A DNA stretch of 40,237 nucleotides, taken from IMG/VR virus record IMGVR_UViG_3300047317_000392, positions 1 to 40,237 of that record, one strand, 5' to 3'. Positions 25,004-31,306 of this stretch are shown here, one piece after another. The DNA comes from a virus. The number at the start of each line of letters is the position of its first letter. The stretch's first letter is position 1. The notes under the pieces were generated by a model. The model worked only from the letters and a program-made list of their open reading frames with translations. It was not told the DNA's origin and did no database searches. A program made the translations under genes and the position numbers.

Positions 25004-25471
25004 TCACTTCCTGTTGTTCACGATGAGTTTCGGGGGCGCCGTGGGTGCGAACTTGCCGCCGGCGGCCTTCTTCGCGGCATCTGCGGCCGCGTCCTTCTTG
25101 CCGCCCTCGCCCAACTTCTGGTGCTTGTATGGCATCAATGCTTTGGCAGCGTCCTTTCGCTCACGAGGATCCATCTCGAGGTCATTCATGAACGCCATCA
25201 GAAACTTCTCTGGATCGTCATGACTCAACGCGATGCTGAGATCGAACTTTGGCGCTGCCTTGTGCGGCGCCTCTGCGCGCTCGGCAGTCTCCTTACGGCC
25301 CGCCCTTTTCCGTTCCTTCAGGTGCTTCGCGACCTCCGGGTCTTTAACAAGACGAGACCCGGCTGCCGACGCCGTCTTCACGCTGTAGCCAGCCGCGATT
25401 GCCGCGTCCTTATTGGACTTCCCGGCGATAACGGCATCAGCAAACAGCCGCTTCTTGCCTGTTAAAGCCAT
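25004..25471 (-). CDS. terminase small subunit
   Basis: 155 residues from the ATG at 25471, which has GAGAGGA about 8 bases upstream; a TTG at 25477 is less likely. The N-terminal DNA-binding domain has LTGKKRLFADAVIAGKSNKDAAIAAGYS and ASAAGSRLVKDPEVAKHL, the Terminase_2 helix-turn-helix pattern. The C-terminus is Lys/Ala-rich and probably contacts TerL. It recognises the packaging site. Confidence 0.92.
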   Translation of the reverse strand: MALTGKKRLFADAVIAGKSNKDAAIAAGYSVKTASAAGSRLVKDPEVAKHLKERKRAGRKETAERAEAPHKAAPKFDLSIALSHDDPEKFLMAFMNDLEMDPRERKDAAKALMPYKHQKLGEGGKKDAAADAAKKAAGGKFAPTAPPKLIVNNRK

Positions 25472-25630
25472 TAACAAATCCTCTCAAAGGGGGAAATTTT
25501 CTGCGCGTGGGGAACCGTGCGGTTTCCGGCCGGTCGACCCCTTGAGGTTTCGCCACCCCCCCCTGCCTCACCTCGCAGGGGCCACAGGGATGCCTCTAGG
25601 GGCTGTCAGGAGGTCGTAGGGGCGACGATC
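25472..25630. other. non-coding segment, candidate cos/packaging site
   Basis: About 160 bases without a credible gene between TerS and HNH, the usual place of cos in HK97-type phages. It is very GC-rich and holds a symmetric CCGGCCGG followed by GTCGAC (about 25526-25540) and several G or C runs. No cohesive-end sequence can be proven from the sequence alone. Confidence 0.35.
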
Positions 25631-25948
25631 TCACCACCGCGCACGCCGGGTGGCCTCGCCCGCCGTCTTCGCCTCATGGCACGCATTGCACAGCGGCTTG
25701 AGGTTCGAGTCCTCGTTGCCGCCACCCTGTTCAAGCGGGATGGTGTGGTCGATCTGATCTCGGCTCGGCACCCATACGCAACCGCAGCCAGCGCACCGGT
25801 AGCCATGCGCCAGTGCCACGCGCTGCCGGGTTGCCATCCATGCCCTGCCTCGGATGCGCTCGGTCGTGCCTGCCTTGGCTTCGAGCACTTGAACTCTGCC
25901 CAGGTTGGCTGTGGCCAGTCTGGGCTTTAGGGTCTTGAGTCTGCTCAC
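25631..25948 (-). CDS. HNH endonuclease of the packaging module
   Basis: 105 residues. HNH features: zinc-binding CAGC (Cys52, Cys55), IDHTIPLEQGG with Asp67-His68, Asn82 in NLKPLCNACH, and a second zinc pair Cys87/Cys90 with His91. In HK97-type phages such HNH proteins work with TerL in cutting cos sites. The start is GTG at 25948, sharing GTGA with the stop of the upstream gene. Confidence 0.9.
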   Translation of the reverse strand: MSRLKTLKPRLATANLGRVQVLEAKAGTTERIRGRAWMATRQRVALAHGYRCAGCGCVWVPSRDQIDHTIPLEQGGGNEDSNLKPLCNACHEAKTAGEATRRARW

Positions 25949-26130
25949 GCTTTGCCGAGATACTCAAGTAGGACCGCAGCGCACTCATCGCCATAGGTCG
26001 GCTCTTTGCCGTCCAGCTTCTCCCGAAGGAACTCAAGCGCGGAAGTCCGGGCATCCTGATATGCGTCAGGGTCCTTACTGTAGTCGTCCATCCACTGGTT
26101 GAACGCCTGAGCTAACTTGGTGCGGTCCAT
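25945..26130 (-). CDS. small phage protein of unknown function
   Basis: 61 residues from the ATG at 26130, which has AAGG six bases ahead. It is acidic and helical (KLAQAFNQWMDDYSKDPDAYQDAR, then GDECAAVLLEYLGKA). It is coupled to the HNH gene by a GTGA overlap, so it probably belongs to the packaging module. No family recognised. Confidence 0.6.
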   Translation of the reverse strand: MDRTKLAQAFNQWMDDYSKDPDAYQDARTSALEFLREKLDGKEPTYGDECAAVLLEYLGKA

Positions 26131-26231
26131 GTTCTGCCTTGTGTGCAATCCGAGCGGCGATTGCCAGCGAGCACTACTTCACGGCGCTCGCCCTTGGCCT
26201 GGATTTCCTTCTCGATGGCTTGTTCGGTCAT
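26112..26231 (-). CDS. possible very small ORF overlapping the next start
   Basis: 39 codons from ATG at 26231 to a stop at 26112: a charged helix (MTEQAIEKEIQAKGERREV) and a short tail. It overlaps the start of the 61-residue gene by 19 bases, but no good ribosome site is seen and a terminator lies just ahead. It may be a real small early-late gene or a chance frame. Confidence 0.3.
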   Translation of the reverse strand: MTEQAIEKEIQAKGERREVVLAGNRRSDCTQGRTWTAPS

Positions 26232-26238
26232 GGTCAGC

Positions 26239-26278
26239 AAAAAAAGAAATGCCCGCGCAGTCTTGTGGACTGGCGGGC
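26239..26278 (-). terminator. intrinsic terminator, second of two upstream of the packaging genes
   Basis: On the minus strand GCCCGC-CAGTC, loop, GACTG-(C)-GCGGGC (26278-26251, one bulged base) is followed by ATTTC and seven T. It stands between the early/middle operon and the terminase module. Confidence 0.82.
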
Positions 26279-26329
26279 ACCGAAGGCGCGGGAGGAGCGC
26301 AGGGAGACAAGCAACTGCGGGAGAAATGC

Positions 26330-26365
26330 AAAAAGCCCGCACGGGGCGAACCGGGCGGGCTTTTT
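26330..26365. terminator. strong bidirectional intrinsic terminator
   Basis: AAAAAGCCCGC and GCGGGCTTTTT form a perfect 11-bp inverted repeat around a 14-base loop, with T runs on both strands. It is the first of two tandem terminators that minus-strand transcripts from the early/middle operon meet before the packaging genes. Confidence 0.9.
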
Positions 26366-26423
26366 CAGGGCGTAACTCTGCCCTCTGCGGCGAATACTAG
26401 AACAAAAACAGGCGGCGCGCAAG

Positions 26424-26837
26424 TCACCACTCGACGCCTCTGCGGCGCAGCTTTGGCGCGATCGCATCTTTGGACTGCTGGTAGACCTCTGGCTGCCGGT
26501 CGCCAGCCCGGGGATTCCGAAACACAGCAGGGCCCATCCGATTGCGCTGCTCGATCAGGATGGCGAGCCGGTAGTCTCCCGGCAAGTCGTCGATGCATGC
26601 CGACACGAGGGGCATGACATACGCCTCGATCCGGCCATCCATCACATCATCAGCATGGTCCCACTGGCGCGAGCTGACCGCCGACGAATTCGAGGCGGCA
26701 GCGCGCCCAAAGCCGACTACTGGCGTATAGCCCTCTTCCCGGCAGAACCAGTCATAGAGCAGGTTGTCCAGGGCGTCATAGCCATACGATGCCAGGGAAG
26801 ACTGGCGCGGCGCTGGCGGGGTCGCGGTGTATGCCAT
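26424..26837 (-). CDS. phage protein, candidate late antiterminator (Q-like) by position
   Basis: 137 residues from the ATG at 26837, which shares TGATG with the upstream stop; a longer upstream extension to 26996 is only a shadow frame. There is an N-terminal region with ALDNLLYDWFCREEG and a helical C-terminus VMPLVSACIDDLPGDYRLAILIEQRNRMGP with a very basic end (KLRRRGVEW). It is the last gene before two tandem terminators and the packaging genes, the place of lambda Q. No Q family motif was identified, so this is only a position-based proposal. Confidence 0.55.
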   Translation of the reverse strand: MAYTATPPAPRQSSLASYGYDALDNLLYDWFCREEGYTPVVGFGRAAASNSSAVSSRQWDHADDVMDGRIEAYVMPLVSACIDDLPGDYRLAILIEQRNRMGPAVFRNPRAGDRQPEVYQQSKDAIAPKLRRRGVEW

Positions 26838-27163
26838 CAGTCGAACGTCCTCAGTCCTTGGAGCCAACGCATGTAGGGCAGGCGGATGCCCGCGTGGAAC
26901 TTCGCTTCGGCGGCCGGAACGTGGTCCAGCTCGGCGCGGGTTTCGATGCCGCACACAGTCCGGACAAACCCGGCGGCAACATCGATCGATGGGCATTCAA
27001 ACCCGGTCTTCGCGGCAACAAAGCGACGAAACTCAGGATCTCGGCACCATTGGCCGGCCAGGCGCGCCAGGGCGCCGCCCTTCCGCTGAGCCTGCTCAGC
27101 CTTGTCCTTGGCCTCTGCCGCCTCACGCATGCGGCGGATCGGCGCGATGTTGATGGTGATCAC
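26837..27163 (-). CDS. phage protein of unknown function
   Basis: 108 residues. Basic N-terminal helix (PIRRMREAAEAKDKAEQAQRK), then the patterned block LAGQWCRDPEFRRFV, AAGFVRTVCGIETRAELDHVPAAEAKFH and IRLPYMRWL. The combination of a Cys/Asp helix and a short Leu-rich end recurs in Burkholderiales prophages in the middle region, but no function is known to me. ATGA with the upstream gene, TGATG with the downstream one. Confidence 0.6.
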   Translation of the reverse strand: MITINIAPIRRMREAAEAKDKAEQAQRKGGALARLAGQWCRDPEFRRFVAAKTGFECPSIDVAAGFVRTVCGIETRAELDHVPAAEAKFHAGIRLPYMRWLQGLRTFD

Positions 27164-27627
27164 ACTGCCTCCATTACGTTGCCTTCCAATGCTCGTTGCC
27201 GGGCGCGCACCACTGCCCGGCTGATCTGCTTCTGTGTTGCCATTTCCACCTGCTGGTCATGCAATTCCAGGCCGTCGCGCAAGGCATTCAAGCCCTCAGC
27301 ATCGAGCCCCCACTTCCCGAGCCGCTTGGCGCGCGCCTGGCACCGCGCCGCGGCCTCCTGCCCGGCCACCGCCAAGGGCAGGTATTCGCTACCGATACCC
27401 ATCTCGCAGAGCATCAGGCTCATGTTCATGGCCACGGCCAGCATGCCGAAGTCCTGCTCACCGCCCTTCCCAGTGCGAAGCGCCTCAAGGGACTGGTGCG
27501 CACACAGCAGGACGTCCATCTGCTTGTCCTGTGCCATCGGCACATGGGCGGCAAGCGCGTCAGCAATGGCGGATGGGTTCATCGGCTTAGGGCGGTACCG
27601 CTTGCGGGGCTTTTTGTTGCCTGCCAT
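27160..27627 (-). CDS. phage protein of unknown function
   Basis: 155 residues from the ATG at 27627 (MAGNKKPRKRYRPKP); a frame open to 27795 in front is a shadow of the neighbouring gene. A basic leader is followed by an all-helical body with many Met, Ala and Leu (MDVLLCAHQSLEALRTG, GMLAVAMNMSLMLCEMG) and an Arg-rich end. The KKPRKRYRPKPMNP start is common in Burkholderia/Ralstonia phage proteins. Overlaps by ATGA downstream. Confidence 0.6.
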   Translation of the reverse strand: MAGNKKPRKRYRPKPMNPSAIADALAAHVPMAQDKQMDVLLCAHQSLEALRTGKGGEQDFGMLAVAMNMSLMLCEMGIGSEYLPLAVAGQEAAARCQARAKRLGKWGLDAEGLNALRDGLELHDQQVEMATQKQISRAVVRARQRALEGNVMEAV

Positions 27628-27629
27628 GG

Positions 27630-27986
27630 TCAAACTCCTTCCTGATAGTGCAGTGCAGCGGCCATGACGATGGCCCGGCACGCCACCGCGGCGGCATCCA
27701 GCACATCCTCGGTACCGAGCGGCTCCCGGGCCGGCGGTGCGATCGGCGTCTTTGCCGTGACGTGCGAGTCGGTACCGACATCCACTGTCATGCACATGCG
27801 CACCTGGAGCAGGAATGCCTCGGTGAGGTTGTTCAGCGGGTCAAACTGGCGCGTCCAGCCGCCCATGTTGATGTGAATTACCTCCAGCTCACGCGCGCGG
27901 AATCGAGTTGCGTCAAACCCGGCGGCACGAGCTGCACGTTCCGTCAAGTCAAGGTCTTCGGCGGAAAGGAAGCGGGGGCCGGTCAT
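27630..27986 (-). CDS. phage protein, possibly ABA-sandwich type
   Basis: 118 residues: short helix, then INMGGWTRQFDPLNNLTEAFLLQVRMCMTVDV, and the closing helix AAAVACRAIVMAAALHYQEG. The pairing of an (F/W)(D/N)PLNN..A strand-helix with a C-terminal R.AI..AA helix resembles the small phage ABA-sandwich proteins; this is a weak resemblance. It overlaps the upstream gene by ATGA. Confidence 0.5.
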   Translation of the reverse strand: MTGPRFLSAEDLDLTERAARAAGFDATRFRARELEVIHINMGGWTRQFDPLNNLTEAFLLQVRMCMTVDVGTDSHVTAKTPIAPPAREPLGTEDVLDAAAVACRAIVMAAALHYQEGV

Positions 27987-28297
27987 GCCTTCTCCTGCTT
28001 AGGCGATGCGGTTGCGGCGGCGAGCATTCCCTCTCGGATTGCGGCCTCATAGACTGGCGCGACGCGGAACGGATAGCGCGGCCACTCGCGCAGCTTCCAC
28101 TGCATGACTTGGCAAATCTGCTGCGTGGCCTTCAGTGGCACCAGCACGAATCCCTCTGGTGCCCCTGCCTCTGCGGGGGCTCGGCTCGCCGCGAGCATGC
28201 CGCGCATCTCGGCAATGACGACCTCGACGCCATCCGGATTTGAGATTCCAATCAGCAAATCGATCCAGCGCTCAAGCCGCTCCGCGCTTTCAGTCAT
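27983..28297 (-). CDS. small phage protein of unknown function
   Basis: 104 residues, helical, acidic; start MTESAERLERWIDLLIGI, middle GFVLVPLKATQQICQVMQWKLREWPRYP, end rich in Ala and Lys. Its junction with the upstream gene (GCTGGGGAGA, then ATGACTGAAAGCGC) is nearly the same as the junction at 29154, and its first six residues match that gene too, pointing to shuffled or duplicated cassettes. Confidence 0.6.
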   Translation of the reverse strand: MTESAERLERWIDLLIGISNPDGVEVVIAEMRGMLAASRAPAEAGAPEGFVLVPLKATQQICQVMQWKLREWPRYPFRVAPVYEAAIREGMLAAATASPKQEKA

Positions 28298-28512
28298 GCT
28301 GCATCTCCCCAGCCGATAGGCTTCGTATTTGCCGCAATATCCATCTCGCGCCTTATCTCAAGCCATCCGTAAGCGAAGCCGTTTGCTTCCCATAGTTGGA
28401 GAGCTGCATTCAACTGATCACACAGGGACTTCAAGTCGTCACGAGACGTGCAGATGCCGAATTCCCCGGCAAGCTCACGCTTGATCCCATCTTTTTGAAT
28501 AACCAGGTTCAT
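28294..28512 (-). CDS. small phage protein of unknown function
   Basis: 72 residues: a beta start (NLVIQKDGIKRELAGEFGICTS), one long helix (RDDLKSLCDQLNAALQLWEANG) and a C-terminal IRREMDIAANTKPIGWGDAA. ATGA overlaps at both ends. No family recognised. Confidence 0.6.
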   Translation of the reverse strand: MNLVIQKDGIKRELAGEFGICTSRDDLKSLCDQLNAALQLWEANGFAYGWLEIRREMDIAANTKPIGWGDAA

Positions 28513-28535
28513 GCCCCCTCTCCTTTAACGATTGC
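28501..28535 (-). repeat. gene-junction repeat, copy 1 (GCCGCAATCGTTAAAGGAGAGGGG type)
   Basis: About 25-35 bases around the stop of one gene and the ribosome site of the next. Similar copies lie at 29284-29320 and 29643-29676, with a weaker one at 28810-28850. All encode D-A-A-(I/L/M)..K-(G/E) endings. Confidence 0.65.
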
Positions 28536-28814
28536 GGCGTCGGCTTCTGGTGGCGCGATGTCGCAGTACGCAAGATAGTCTGGCCATTCTTGGGCGAGAG
28601 AATCAGCGTGGCCTTCGTCATCGTCGTCCACCACGACAGCGACACAAGTCGGGTAGAAGTCTGGGTTCCGGCCCTCGGCAGCGATCTCGGCTTTACGCCG
28701 CGCCGTCTCAACGGACCAGAAACGGTTGTATGCAGCGGCTACGCGCTCGGCCTCGTCGCGGGATGGTGCGGCCACCATGTCGTCAATCCCTTGGATATGC
28801 ATCCAGATCGGCAT
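28509..28814 (-). CDS. small phage protein of unknown function
   Basis: 101 residues. Start MPIWMHIQGIDDMVAAPSRDEAERVAAAYNRF-like helix, then FYPTCVAVVVDDDDEGHADSLAQEWPDYLAY and the ending PEADAAIVKGEGA. The last codons carry AAAGGAGAGGGG, which is also the ribosome site of the next gene; the same ending recurs at 29287 and 29642. No enzymatic motif seen. Confidence 0.6.
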   Translation of the reverse strand: MPIWMHIQGIDDMVAAPSRDEAERVAAAYNRFWSVETARRKAEIAAEGRNPDFYPTCVAVVVDDDDEGHADSLAQEWPDYLAYCDIAPPEADAAIVKGEGA

Positions 28815-28815
28815 G

Positions 28816-29154
28816 TCAGTTGCCCTCCTTGCTGGCGCTCATGGCGGCGTCGATGGCGGAATCCAGATCTTCTCCGGCACGATATTCATAAATTCGATAC
28901 CCACCGCCACCAAGTTCATCTGCTGGAACCTCGCCGGCTACCTTGTCGAGCACAAGTGCCACATCGGTCGTTGGGTTGCGCAGCCACCGATACCGCTCCG
29001 CATCGCGTGCCAACCCATCCAGCGCCAGGGCAAACGGCCCCTTCCCGACCTTGTAGCCGCACTCCTGGCAGTAACCCTCCAGGATCTCGCCTGGCTCGGC
29101 GCAGCGGCACGTCTCTTCTATGTCCTGTGCCTGCTTCTCTGCGCTTTCAGTCAT
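28816..29154 (-). CDS. small phage protein with a zinc-ribbon-like N-terminus
   Basis: 112 residues. Four Cys near the start (Cys16, Cys18, Cys29, Cys32) could bind one zinc. The RDAERYRWLRN motif (about 51-62) is common in small phage proteins of unknown role; the ending DSAIDAAMSASKEGN belongs to the shared C-terminal module seen in several neighbours. The start ATG at 29154 lies a few bases inside the upstream 47-codon gene. Confidence 0.6.
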   Translation of the reverse strand: MTESAEKQAQDIEETCRCAEPGEILEGYCQECGYKVGKGPFALALDGLARDAERYRWLRNPTTDVALVLDKVAGEVPADELGGGGYRIYEYRAGEDLDSAIDAAMSASKEGN

Positions 29155-29290
29155 TGCTCTCTCCCCAGCGGCGACAGAGTTCTTCCGCCTCCACGTTCAT
29201 CGGGCTGCCGTCGCAAATATCCCATCGGCTGGCAGCAATCAGCGCGCTCTCGGTCATGGTGCGCACGATGGCGCAGTAGAACAGACTCAC
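29147..29290 (-). CDS. very small phage protein, 47 residues
   Basis: A GTG at 29290 shares GTGA with the stop of the upstream gene and has AGGAGAGGGG directly ahead. The product starts MSLFYCAIVRTMTESALIAASRWD and ends CRRWGESND at the TGA 29147-29149. The overlap with the next start and the strong ribosome site favour a real gene; no function known. Confidence 0.6.
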   Translation of the reverse strand: MSLFYCAIVRTMTESALIAASRWDICDGSPMNVEAEELCRRWGESND

Positions 29291-29320
29291 TTCCCCTCTC
29301 CTTTGGCGATTGCGGCGTCG
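29284..29320 (-). repeat. gene-junction repeat, copy 2
   Basis: GACGCCGCAATCGCCAAAGGAGAGGGG at the end of the 122-residue gene; differs from copy 1 by only a few bases. Confidence 0.65.
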
Positions 29321-29655
29321 ATGGCGGCGCGCGGGGTGTCGAAGTAACGATCGTCGCCAGAAAGGATGTGATATTCCTCATCTTCGTCTTGGTCGTAGAC
29401 CTGACACTGGCGAATTGAGCCATCGCGTACGGTCCACTGAATCCATGCCTGCCGATCGATCAGCCAATCCAACCGCTCGCTATCGCGCTTGTCCTCGCTG
29501 GGCGCTGCACGCCTCAGCACCTCATGCAGTCCGTCGATCACGCTATCCGCGCTGTTGAATGCCGCAAGCATTTGCTCATCGCTTAGCGCGGCAGGTGACG
29601 CGCTCGGCGAATCGGGGCGCATATCTTCCAGGTCGAATTCGTTAAGCACCTCCAT
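29287..29655 (-). CDS. small acidic phage protein of unknown function
   Basis: 122 residues, strongly acidic. It has a helical first half (LSDEQMLAAFNSADSVIDGLHEVLRR), the motif KRDSERLDWLIDRQAWIQW (the same DxERxxWL motif as in the gene at 28816) and DDRYFDTPRAAIDAAIAKGEGK at the end. The last codons double as the next gene's ribosome site. Confidence 0.6.
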   Translation of the reverse strand: MEVLNEFDLEDMRPDSPSASPAALSDEQMLAAFNSADSVIDGLHEVLRRAAPSEDKRDSERLDWLIDRQAWIQWTVRDGSIRQCQVYDQDEDEEYHILSGDDRYFDTPRAAIDAAIAKGEGK

Positions 29656-29857
29656 CTCCTTTGGCGAGTGCGGCGTCGTGGATCTTCAGCAGCCGACCTT
29701 GCTCGCGCTTGCAGATGTTGATGATTTGTTGGGCGGCCTTGTCGCTACCGACGCCGCTATACACGCAACCACCCTCCAAGACTGCGATGACCGCATGAAA
29801 CGTGGAAAGGTTGGTATGCGCGCGGAGCGCCTTGTCCAGTGCTGCCTTGTCCATCAC
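29642..29857 (-). CDS. small phage protein of unknown function
   Basis: 71 residues, two alternative ATG starts in tandem (29857 or 29854), the first giving an ATGA overlap with the upstream gene. Helical, with STFHAVIAVLEGGCVYSGVGSDKAAQQIINICKREQG and the ending KIHDAALAKGDGGA, again the shared C-terminal module with the AAAGGAGA ribosome site inside it. Confidence 0.6.
   Translation of the reverse strand: MMDKAALDKALRAHTNLSTFHAVIAVLEGGCVYSGVGSDKAAQQIINICKREQGRLLKIHDAALAKGDGGA
29643..29676 (-). repeat. gene-junction repeat, copy 3
   Basis: GACGCCGCACTCGCCAAAGGAGATGG at the end of the 71-residue gene; the AAAGGAGA serves the next gene. Confidence 0.6.
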
Positions 29858-30690
29858 GCGCCCCCCTTATCGCTCAGCGCGCTGGGCTGCTCTGCGACCA
29901 TTTCCACCTCGTCACGAGATTGGTCGGCCAGGAGGGCGCGGACAGTTGCGCAGACAACCGCTCGAGTCGACCATGGGCGCGTCGCCGCCTCCCAAGTCCT
30001 ATCCCAGGCAGCGAGGATTTCTGTATCCGTCAGCGCGGCGGCGCTCGGTTGCGGGGCGGCGAGGCGGTCCTGCGCCCACTTGGCTCCGTCGATAAAGCTC
30101 TGCGGGTCGTACGCGCCCGCAGCGGCGAGCGTACAGTCGAAGCTAGGCACCACCACCTCGCCCTTGCCACCCTCATTGATGCGCTCTTGCGGGGCGGCGT
30201 AGAGGGGCTTCCATCCTTCGCCGTTGGGGCGCTTTGGGTACGCATGCACATTGCGGTGCGTGAAGTAGAGTGGCGGCAACCCTTGGCTGTCTTCGTGCGC
30301 GTCCACCTGCTCATCTCGATACCAGGCCACCGCCTCGCCGCCACCCTCATTGATCGCCACCGACTGCGGGCATGCGTAAAGAGGTTTCCGATGCCATCCG
30401 GTTTGCTTCGGAGATAACGTGGCCTGACGATCGTCAAGCATGTTGTCCAGTTCGTCGGAATTGACGTATCCAACCGGCTCGCTGCCGCCCTCGTTGAGGG
30501 GAGGGGACTGGGCGGCGAGGGCCGCTCGGATGCCTTTGCGAAGATCCTCGAATTCTTCCGCCCCGATCGCCCCATCACAAATCGCGCCATGAAAGGCATA
30601 CACCATGGCATCGGTCACCACCGCCCGGCTGACAGCCGCCGGGGGAGCGGCGCGGAGGGCGCTCCATACTTGATCGTCACCTTTGCTCAC
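29854..30690 (-). CDS. mosaic phage protein with EPVAW/PLYA repeats
   Basis: 278 residues. An N-terminal helical section (about 1-70) is followed by three NEGG units: LNEGGSEPVGYVNSDELDN, INEGGGEAVAWYRDEQV, INEGGKGEVVVPSFD. The first two are each followed by a (K)PLYA(A/C)PQ ending, a motif frequent in phage proteins of Burkholderiales. The C-terminal third is helical (ILAAWDRTWEAATRPWSTRAVVCATVRALL). The internal copies suggest growth by duplication. Function unknown. Confidence 0.6.
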   Translation of the reverse strand: MSKGDDQVWSALRAAPPAAVSRAVVTDAMVYAFHGAICDGAIGAEEFEDLRKGIRAALAAQSPPLNEGGSEPVGYVNSDELDNMLDDRQATLSPKQTGWHRKPLYACPQSVAINEGGGEAVAWYRDEQVDAHEDSQGLPPLYFTHRNVHAYPKRPNGEGWKPLYAAPQERINEGGKGEVVVPSFDCTLAAAGAYDPQSFIDGAKWAQDRLAAPQPSAAALTDTEILAAWDRTWEAATRPWSTRAVVCATVRALLADQSRDEVEMVAEQPSALSDKGGA

Positions 30691-30947
30691 GATGCCTCCC
30701 CGTCCAGGCCCATCACCTGCGGGCGGCGGTCTACCACGATCTCGCAGCGGGCCGTGTACTCAGGACCCCTGCTTGTGTTGCTCGAAGACACGTAGCAGGT
30801 TTTGACGTACGTGCCGGGCTGGGCCAGATCCACCCCTGCCGCCTTCGCTACTGCCTCGGCCACCAGCTGCTCCAGCTGCTTCTCCGACAGGTGCGCAATG
30901 TGGCGCACCTCGTCTACCTCTGCCGTTCCTACGATCAGTTCGCTCAT
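30687..30947 (-). CDS. small phage protein of unknown function
   Basis: 86 residues, with a beta start, a helix (HLSEKQLEQLVAEAVAKAAG) and a beta pair TYVKTCYVSSSNTSRGPEYTARCEIVV. ATGA overlaps with both neighbours in the early operon. No recognisable family. Confidence 0.6.
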   Translation of the reverse strand: MSELIVGTAEVDEVRHIAHLSEKQLEQLVAEAVAKAAGVDLAQPGTYVKTCYVSSSNTSRGPEYTARCEIVVDRRPQVMGLDGEAS

Positions 30948-31306
30948 CTCGTCTCCTTGATCTCAAACCCGAGCACAGCCATCAAATGGCGCTTGATTCG
31001 GTACCCCTCGGTAACCGTGCCCTTCACGTCTTCGATGGTCAGCGCCGCGGCGTCGGCCTCCCGATACACAAAATCCGCCACATACCGCAGTGCCGGACGC
31101 TTCCGTCCCAAAATCTTCACCGCCGGCGCCAGCTCAAACGGCACCTGGCAGCGCAGGTCGCTGATCCGGCCCGCCCGCTGCAGTAACTTCAGGTGGCAGT
31201 ACCGTTCCATCTCCCGCCGGCTGTCGAACATCTGGCCGTCCAGCTCTACCCGCTCGTTCCCGTACTTGCTCGGCTTGCGCGCGCCGCTCGGACGTCCGAT
31301 CGTCAT
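30944..31306 (-). CDS. DUF1064 protein, predicted PD-(D/E)XK-type nuclease
   Basis: 120 residues from the ATG at 31306 (ATGA overlap with the replication gene stop); a longer frame to 31408 is not supported. The DUF1064 pattern is complete: FDSRREMERYCHLKLLQRAG, LRCQVPFEL, YVADFVY, IEDVKGTVTEGYRIKR. Glu33, Asp78, Glu92 and Lys95 form a D-ExK type site, so a nuclease (Holliday-junction or recombination nuclease-like) is likely. It directly follows the replication initiator gene. Confidence 0.82.
   Translation of the reverse strand: MTIGRPSGARKPSKYGNERVELDGQMFDSRREMERYCHLKLLQRAGRISDLRCQVPFELAPAVKILGRKRPALRYVADFVYREADAAALTIEDVKGTVTEGYRIKRHLMAVLGFEIKETR

Noticed and set aside
26112-26342. 76-residue minus-strand gene across the terminator at 26239-26278
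   Set aside because: The frame before 26231 runs through a terminator hairpin and has odd composition; only the last 39 codons might be real.
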